Below are positions 5,437 to 9,308 of a stretch of 9,308 nucleotides of DNA, one piece after another (position 1 is the stretch's first letter; every line of letters starts with the position of its first letter). The stretch lies in assembly GCA_040902925.1 (NCBI GenBank), contig JBBDWJ010000021.1, positions 1 to 9,308 of the forward strand, given 5' to 3'. The notes below the pieces were generated by a model. The model was given only the letters and a program-made list of their open reading frames with translations. It was not told the origin of the DNA and ran no database searches. This DNA is from JBBDWJ01 sp040902925. Lineage in GTDB: Bacteria > Acidobacteriota > Terriglobia > Bryobacterales > UBA6623. Position numbers and translations under genes: made by a program.

Positions 5437-8019
5437 TCAAGGCATTTTCCGATCAACCGAATCCCCGTCCTTGACCAGCGCCCGCGGGTAGCCCGAATCC
5501 AGCCGTACCGCGATTCGCCGCTCCGGATCGAGGATCGCGTAGGCCTGCACGGGGTTTTCTCCTTCCCGCAGGCGTTCTGAGGCGATCGAGACCGACCATC
5601 CGGACCGCAGATAGCGGTGCATCGGCGTCAGAAGCTGGGTAGCGACATCCCAGCGCTCCGCGCCGGGCCGGGTCGCGGCGACGATCTCGCCGTTGAGCGT
5701 GACAGCGACCTCGAACGATTGCGGGCTGTCGGCGGGCACGCGGTCCCTCCCATAGACGGACCAGGCCGCCAGCGGCTCCTCGAAACCTCCGTTGACGATC
5801 AGGTTGGACCCGGCATCGGCTCCCGGCCCGTCCGCGGCGGATTGTGGCGCGATTTCGCGTACTGCAACGTCATCCCAGTGGAGCCGTCCCGTGCCCTGCG
5901 AATGGATCTCGATCAGCATTTCACCGCTGGCCGGAGCCGTGAAATCCACGCTGATCTGCTGAAAGACGCTGCTGGGAACCTCGGCGGCAGTCTCGGCGGT
6001 TTCCCAATCGGGTGTCCGGACGCGCAGCTCGGCCCGGGCGGCGCCGTGGCCGGATCGCACCCAAGCGCTGGCCTGGTAGCGGCCGCCCGGCGAGAGTCCC
6101 GCCAGCGTCTGCCTGGCGCCGCCTTCAGGGCCCTGAAAAAACAGTCCCCTCTCGCCGCCGCGGGCAGCGTCTCCAACGGTTTCGACGGTGGGGAAAACGG
6201 GATCGATCCGCAGCGCCCAGCCCGAGACCAGGATCGGCGTGGCGGCCGCGAATTCGGGCGTTTCCGGCGGAGCGAGCTGGATTCCTTCCAGCTTCCCGCG
6301 CAAAGACTCCTCGGCGACCACCGTAAAGCTGTCGATCGTCTGGCCGACCAGGGGAGAGGGCACAGGATGGGTTTCGACGGCCTTCATGCCCAGGCGGTCG
6401 TCAAACTCGAACCGCTCCATCTCATCGCCGTAGGCCACTTTGGGCCGTGGCGCGATTTCAGGCGCGAAAACGCTGCGGCCCGCGATGGGAAACGGCGGCT
6501 GAGTTTCCAACACGGCGGCGATGGTCGGAGCGAGATCAATGTGCTGGACGTCGCGTTCCGAATAGCCGGGCTCGGTCTGAAACGGCAGCTTCACGAACAG
6601 CGGTACCGACAGCATCATCTCGGCGTTCTGTTCCTGGAGCTTTCGGCCTGGCGCTTCGGGCTTCCAACTGACGCCGTGATCGCTGGTGACGATCAGCAGC
6701 GCCGGGTCGTAGAGGCCGCGTTGCTTCATGCGGTCGAGAAACTGGCCGAGCCAGTGATCGACATAGCGCACCTGCATGCGATAGCGCTCGGTCAGCGAGG
6801 CCAGGATGGCGGCGTCCTGGCCTTCGTCGAGCGCGTAGGGGCCGATACCGTAGATGTCTCCATCCGGTGTCAACGTGTAGGGCGAGTGGGGCAGAATCAA
6901 GTGCGCGAAAAACAGGACGTCCCTTGCGCCCAGCGCGTCGATGGCATGCAGCACGCGCCGGGAACGCGCCAGCGCCGCGCGGGTCCAGTCCTCGGTGGAG
7001 TGAAACGGTCCCCAGGTGTGCGTCGTATCGGGAAGACCGACGTCGAGCTTCGCCGGCAGCACGCGGTCCGCCAGCAGGTAGCTCAGATCGCGCAACAGCC
7101 CGGGAGTGGCGTCGCCAGTGGCGTCGTTGAGGCATTGAAACGCCTCGGAATCGCAAAAAAACGTGTTGCCCACCTCCTCGATGTAGACGTCGTAGGACGG
7201 AGCTAGAAGCGTAAAGATCGTGTTCGGATAGGTGCCGTGATTCGAATCGGCGCCCAGCGGCATGTTACCTGTCACCAGCGTGGCGATCGAGCTGATGGTC
7301 TTGGCGGAATTGGACGTTGCGTTGCGGAACCAGTGAGTTTCCGCGGCCAGCTTCGCGAATACCGGATAGAGCGCGGCGTCGATCTGCCCGTCTTCGTTGA
7401 GCAGCGCGTGCAACCCCAGCTCGTCGAAGACCAGGAAAAAAACCGGCGTGCCGTTCGGAGTGGTCAGCGCGGCCGGATCGGTCGAAGCCTCAGCGGAAAC
7501 GACCAGCGGCGGCGGCGCGATCGGGCTGCGCCAGGTGCGGTAGAGAAATAGCGCCGGAAAAATCAGAATGGCGGGCGAGAGCGCCAGCAGGAACGAGCGA
7601 AAGCCGCGCTCGTTTCGCCAGGCCAGAAACGCCAGGCCCAGGCTCGGGATAATCCACAGCCAAGGCGAGTGGCGCAGCCCGTCGCCGTCTCCAAGATAAG
7701 TGTTGCGCGCCTGCCAGAACACCGCCAGCGAAAATACTGCGATCAAGCCGCTGAAGACGCCGCGGTGCAGCCGGCCAAGGCGCCGGCTCAACGCCCACAG
7801 CGTGCCGAGGATGAAGGCCGGAAGCAGCCCGAAGACCGCGATGACTGCCAGAAGCTGCGGGTTCGTCACACGCCGCGCGCCGAGGAATTCCGGGTTCGAG
7901 GAGAGGATTTCGTAGACGGCCTGGGCGACCGCGAACGAGACCAGCGTTAGCAGGATCACCAGGTCTTCGAACCAGGGCGAGCGCGTTGCGCCGTTTTGCG
8001 GTGTAGGCGTGGCGGGCAT
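5437..8019 (-). CDS. Membrane-anchored sulfatase/LTA-synthase-like enzyme with carbohydrate-binding-like C-terminus
   Basis: An 860-residue alkaline-phosphatase-superfamily protein. About five hydrophobic helices (around residues 19-38, 55-78, 88-103, 119-134 and 141-160) precede a periplasmic catalytic domain (about 190-530), as in LtaS/EptA-type phosphotransferases. Metal-site motifs are VFFLVFDELG (D199, E200), LLIVTSDHGVSW (D447, H448) and VQHIDLAPTI (H493, D495); LILPHSPY (H378) also fits the family. The nucleophile region NSAKTISSIATLVTGN offers T241; the Cys/Ser-x-Pro-x-Arg motif of formylglycine sulfatases is absent, so phospho- or other headgroup transfer is as likely as sulfate ester hydrolysis. 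C-terminally, residues about 596-722 look like a CBM4/9-type beta-sandwich (GRYQASAWVRSG, HWDDVAV), then an Ala/Gly linker, NLIVNGGFEEPLAAWS, and a final strand-rich region with VAVTLNGEIVAATRPG. The order of these pieces is odd (see findings). ATG 8019 has only a weak GGAA upstream. The substrate is unknown. Confidence 0.85.
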   Translation of the reverse strand: MPATPTPQNGATRSPWFEDLVILLTLVSFAVAQAVYEILSSNPEFLGARRVTNPQLLAVIAVFGLLPAFILGTLWALSRRLGRLHRGVFSGLIAVFSLAVFWQARNTYLGDGDGLRHSPWLWIIPSLGLAFLAWRNERGFRSFLLALSPAILIFPALFLYRTWRSPIAPPPLVVSAEASTDPAALTTPNGTPVFFLVFDELGLHALLNEDGQIDAALYPVFAKLAAETHWFRNATSNSAKTISSIATLVTGNMPLGADSNHGTYPNTIFTLLAPSYDVYIEEVGNTFFCDSEAFQCLNDATGDATPGLLRDLSYLLADRVLPAKLDVGLPDTTHTWGPFHSTEDWTRAALARSRRVLHAIDALGARDVLFFAHLILPHSPYTLTPDGDIYGIGPYALDEGQDAAILASLTERYRMQVRYVDHWLGQFLDRMKQRGLYDPALLIVTSDHGVSWKPEAPGRKLQEQNAEMMLSVPLFVKLPFQTEPGYSERDVQHIDLAPTIAAVLETQPPFPIAGRSVFAPEIAPRPKVAYGDEMERFEFDDRLGMKAVETHPVPSPLVGQTIDSFTVVAEESLRGKLEGIQLAPPETPEFAAATPILVSGWALRIDPVFPTVETVGDAARGGERGLFFQGPEGGARQTLAGLSPGGRYQASAWVRSGHGAARAELRVRTPDWETAETAAEVPSSVFQQISVDFTAPASGEMLIEIHSQGTGRLHWDDVAVREIAPQSAADGPGADAGSNLIVNGGFEEPLAAWSVYGRDRVPADSPQSFEVAVTLNGEIVAATRPGAERWDVATQLLTPMHRYLRSGWSVSIASERLREGENPVQAYAILDPERRIAVRLDSGYPRALVKDGDSVDRKMP

Positions 8020-8402
8020 TTCCGAGGGAAGCTCAACGAGCCGGGTGCGGTTCCGCTGATCTGACTCCGATTCTGTTTGTTATTCGAGCGGTTAGCCGCG
8101 TCGTCCCAAAACTGGGATTGCCTCTCGCATCGGGCGGCGGGCCGATCCTTGCTATCCGGCGGTCGGGTAGGGCCTGGAGTTACAGGTTCGTGTCGTCGTT
8201 TGTCTCGTGGGCCTGAATGGCCCATCGCCGCCGTTGGAGCGCGATGAGCGCAAATGAGCGGTTCCGGGAACGTTTTCTCCCTTGATTGCTTGATGCCCTT
8301 CTGCCCCGAGACTACCACGGGTGTCAAGCTTTTGCGGGTGGCTGGGTTGGCTTTGCGGCGCGGGCCGCTCAGGAACGAAACCGATTCCGCGCGCGGTCTC
8401 AG
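8020..8402. other. 383-base gap between glycosyltransferase and sulfatase-like genes
   Basis: No recognisable gene is seen on either strand. Short open frames here translate to Arg/Pro/Ser-rich sequence without motifs. The gap is long for two same-strand neighbours, so the downstream enzyme probably has its own promoter here. TTGACA is present on the minus strand near 8320, but no fitting -10 lies 16-18 bases beyond it. A small inverted repeat, GGGCC/GGCCC, occurs near 8207-8222. Confidence 0.5.
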
Positions 8403-9152
8403 CTAGATGACTTCTCGGGCCGCGGAGCGAGCCTTGGAGGCCCCGGCCGGTTGCTTGAGCTTTAACGGCTTGAAGCTGTATTTGGCGATGCACCACAGCG
8501 CGCGGAAGCCGTCCTTCATGCCGATTTTCTTGCCTTCCTCGTAGGTCCGGCCGTGGTAGGCGATGCCGACTTCGTAGATGCGCGCCCCGGCTTTGGCCAG
8601 CTTGCAGGTGACCTCGGGCTCGAATCCGAAACGGTCTTCCTCGAGCGGAATCGACTGGATCAACTCGCGCCGGAAAACCTTGTAGCAGGTCTCCATGTCG
8701 GTGAGGTTGAGATCGGTCACCATGTTCGACAGCAGAGTCAGAACACGATTTCCCATCGAATGCCAGAAATAGAGGACGCGATGCTCTTGGGTCGATAGGA
8801 AGCGCGAACCATAGACGGCGTCGGCGAGGCCGCGGTCGAGCGGACGCACCAGCTTTGCGTAGTCGTCGGGGTCGTATTCGAGGTCGGCGTCCTGCACGAT
8901 GACATAGTCGCCTCGCGCGGCCTCGAAGCCGGTGCGCAGCGCGCGCCCTTTCCCAAAGTTGCGCTCGTGATAGAGCGCCGTGACTTCCGGATGCTGGCGC
9001 GCGACCTGGGCCAGAACGTCGCGTGTGCCGTCGGTCGAGAAGTCGTCGACGACGATGATCTCCTTGTCGATCGATACACTGCGCACCCGTTCGACGATCT
9101 CGCGGATGGTCGTGGCTTCGTTATAGACGGGAATGACGACGGAAAGCTTCAT
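8403..9152 (-). CDS. Family 2 glycosyltransferase, DPM1/polyprenyl-phosphate-sugar synthase-like
   Basis: A 249-residue GT-A-fold transferase of the dolichol/polyprenyl-phosphate mannosyl- or glucosyltransferase group. It transfers a sugar from a nucleotide donor to a lipid phosphate at the cytoplasmic face, giving a donor for envelope glycosylation. Motifs in order are VVIPVYNEA (5-13), IIVVDDFSTDGT (32-43), the RNFGKGRALRTGFEAARGDYV stretch that binds the nucleotide, VQDADLEYDPDD (86-97, the DxD-type metal site), VYGSRF (113-118), DMETCYKVFRRE (152-163) and RFGFEPEVTCKLAK (174-187). There are no C-terminal membrane helices; the tail KPLKLKQPAGASKARSAAREVI is basic, perhaps for peripheral membrane contact. 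The length fits soluble DPM1-like enzymes rather than membrane-anchored ArnC/GtrB forms. ATG 9152 begins directly at the family start, with a poor Shine-Dalgarno. The sugar specificity cannot be read. Confidence 0.92.
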   Translation of the reverse strand: MKLSVVIPVYNEATTIREIVERVRSVSIDKEIIVVDDFSTDGTRDVLAQVARQHPEVTALYHERNFGKGRALRTGFEAARGDYVIVQDADLEYDPDDYAKLVRPLDRGLADAVYGSRFLSTQEHRVLYFWHSMGNRVLTLLSNMVTDLNLTDMETCYKVFRRELIQSIPLEEDRFGFEPEVTCKLAKAGARIYEVGIAYHGRTYEEGKKIGMKDGFRALWCIAKYSFKPLKLKQPAGASKARSAAREVI

Positions 9153-9282
9153 GCTGGAAGAGTCTGGAAAAATGCCGCGCCTTCAGTGATCCGGGCTGTT
9201 CGTTCGCGAAACGGAATTTCCGCGAGTCGCTTGGCGGCATCTCCACTCTTAACAGTTTAGTTCAATCACCAGGTCTAAACCC

Positions 9283-9299
9283 ACCGCCTTTCAGGCGGT
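9283..9299. repeat. Short-loop GC hairpin at the window's right end
   Basis: ACCGCCT (9283-9289) and AGGCGGT (9293-9299) pair exactly around TTC. It lies about 130 bases upstream of the glycosyltransferase start and runs into an A/T-richer end (AGCTTTCA). It could be a terminator-like stem of an off-window gene or another of the intergenic palindromes; the window ends too soon to tell. Confidence 0.55.
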
Positions 9300-9308
9300 C
9301 AGCTTTCA

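Noticed and set aside
5617..7206. A 529-codon open frame on the plus strand opposite the sulfatase-like gene
   Set aside because: Its translation is Arg/Gly/His-rich with no domain, while the opposite strand encodes clear catalytic motifs over the same stretch. Long antisense frames are expected in GC-rich DNA.
8152..8402. A gene in the gap between glycosyltransferase and sulfatase-like genes
   Set aside because: Open frames exist on the minus strand, but their translations lack motifs and hydrophobic cores and overlap the glycosyltransferase end in another frame.
1..9308. CRISPR array, tRNA, rRNA, integrase or phage defence cassette
   Set aside because: No regularly spaced direct repeats, cloverleaf-type sequences, transposase or integrase motifs were seen; only the toxin-antitoxin genes have a possible defence link.

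Overview
The window is GC-rich and compact, and it looks chromosomal. The bactofilin, the DGPF-domain YCII protein, the N-terminally membrane-anchored alkaline-phosphatase-fold protein and the secreted mutarotase-fold protein together suggest an Acidobacteriota genome, perhaps a Bryobacterales/Solibacter-like lineage. This is an inference from protein flavour; no rRNA or other phylogenetic marker is present.

Layout. Positions 1-680 hold the C-terminal end of feoB (ferrous iron transporter), which runs in from upstream. Positions 732-2059 are a small toxin-antitoxin island: a broken hicA, an apparently intact hicB that overlaps the old hicA stop, a 22-codon remnant of a DUF2188 protein, and an intact-looking UPF0175 antitoxin/PIN-toxin pair sharing a 4-base overlap. 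On the minus strand follow a DGPF/YCII protein (2158-2547) and a PaaI-type hotdog thioesterase (2856-3227). A secreted galactose-mutarotase-fold protein (3438-4646, plus) converges on a bactofilin (4742-5236, minus). The right half is minus strand: an 860-residue membrane-anchored alkaline-phosphatase-superfamily protein with carbohydrate-binding-like C-terminal domains (5437-8019), and a DPM1-like family 2 glycosyltransferase (8403-9152).

How the genes might work together. The glycosyltransferase, the membrane phosphotransferase/sulfatase-like enzyme, the bactofilin and the mutarotase-fold protein all point to the cell envelope: lipid-linked sugar donors, periplasmic headgroup or glycan modification, cytoskeletal scaffolding and extracytoplasmic sugar handling. 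They are not packed into one operon, so a shared pathway is only suggested.

Most notable. (1) hicA carries a perfect palindrome at its break point and a second, independent 1-base frameshift, leaving hicB as an orphan antitoxin. (2) The C-terminus of the 860-residue enzyme reads as if a carbohydrate-binding module had been circularly permuted and nested inside another beta domain. (3) Three back-to-back hairpins, none with a T-tract, fill the 95-base gap between two convergent genes, and similar short-loop GC hairpins recur in other gaps. I found no CRISPR array, tRNA, rRNA, transposase or phage gene.
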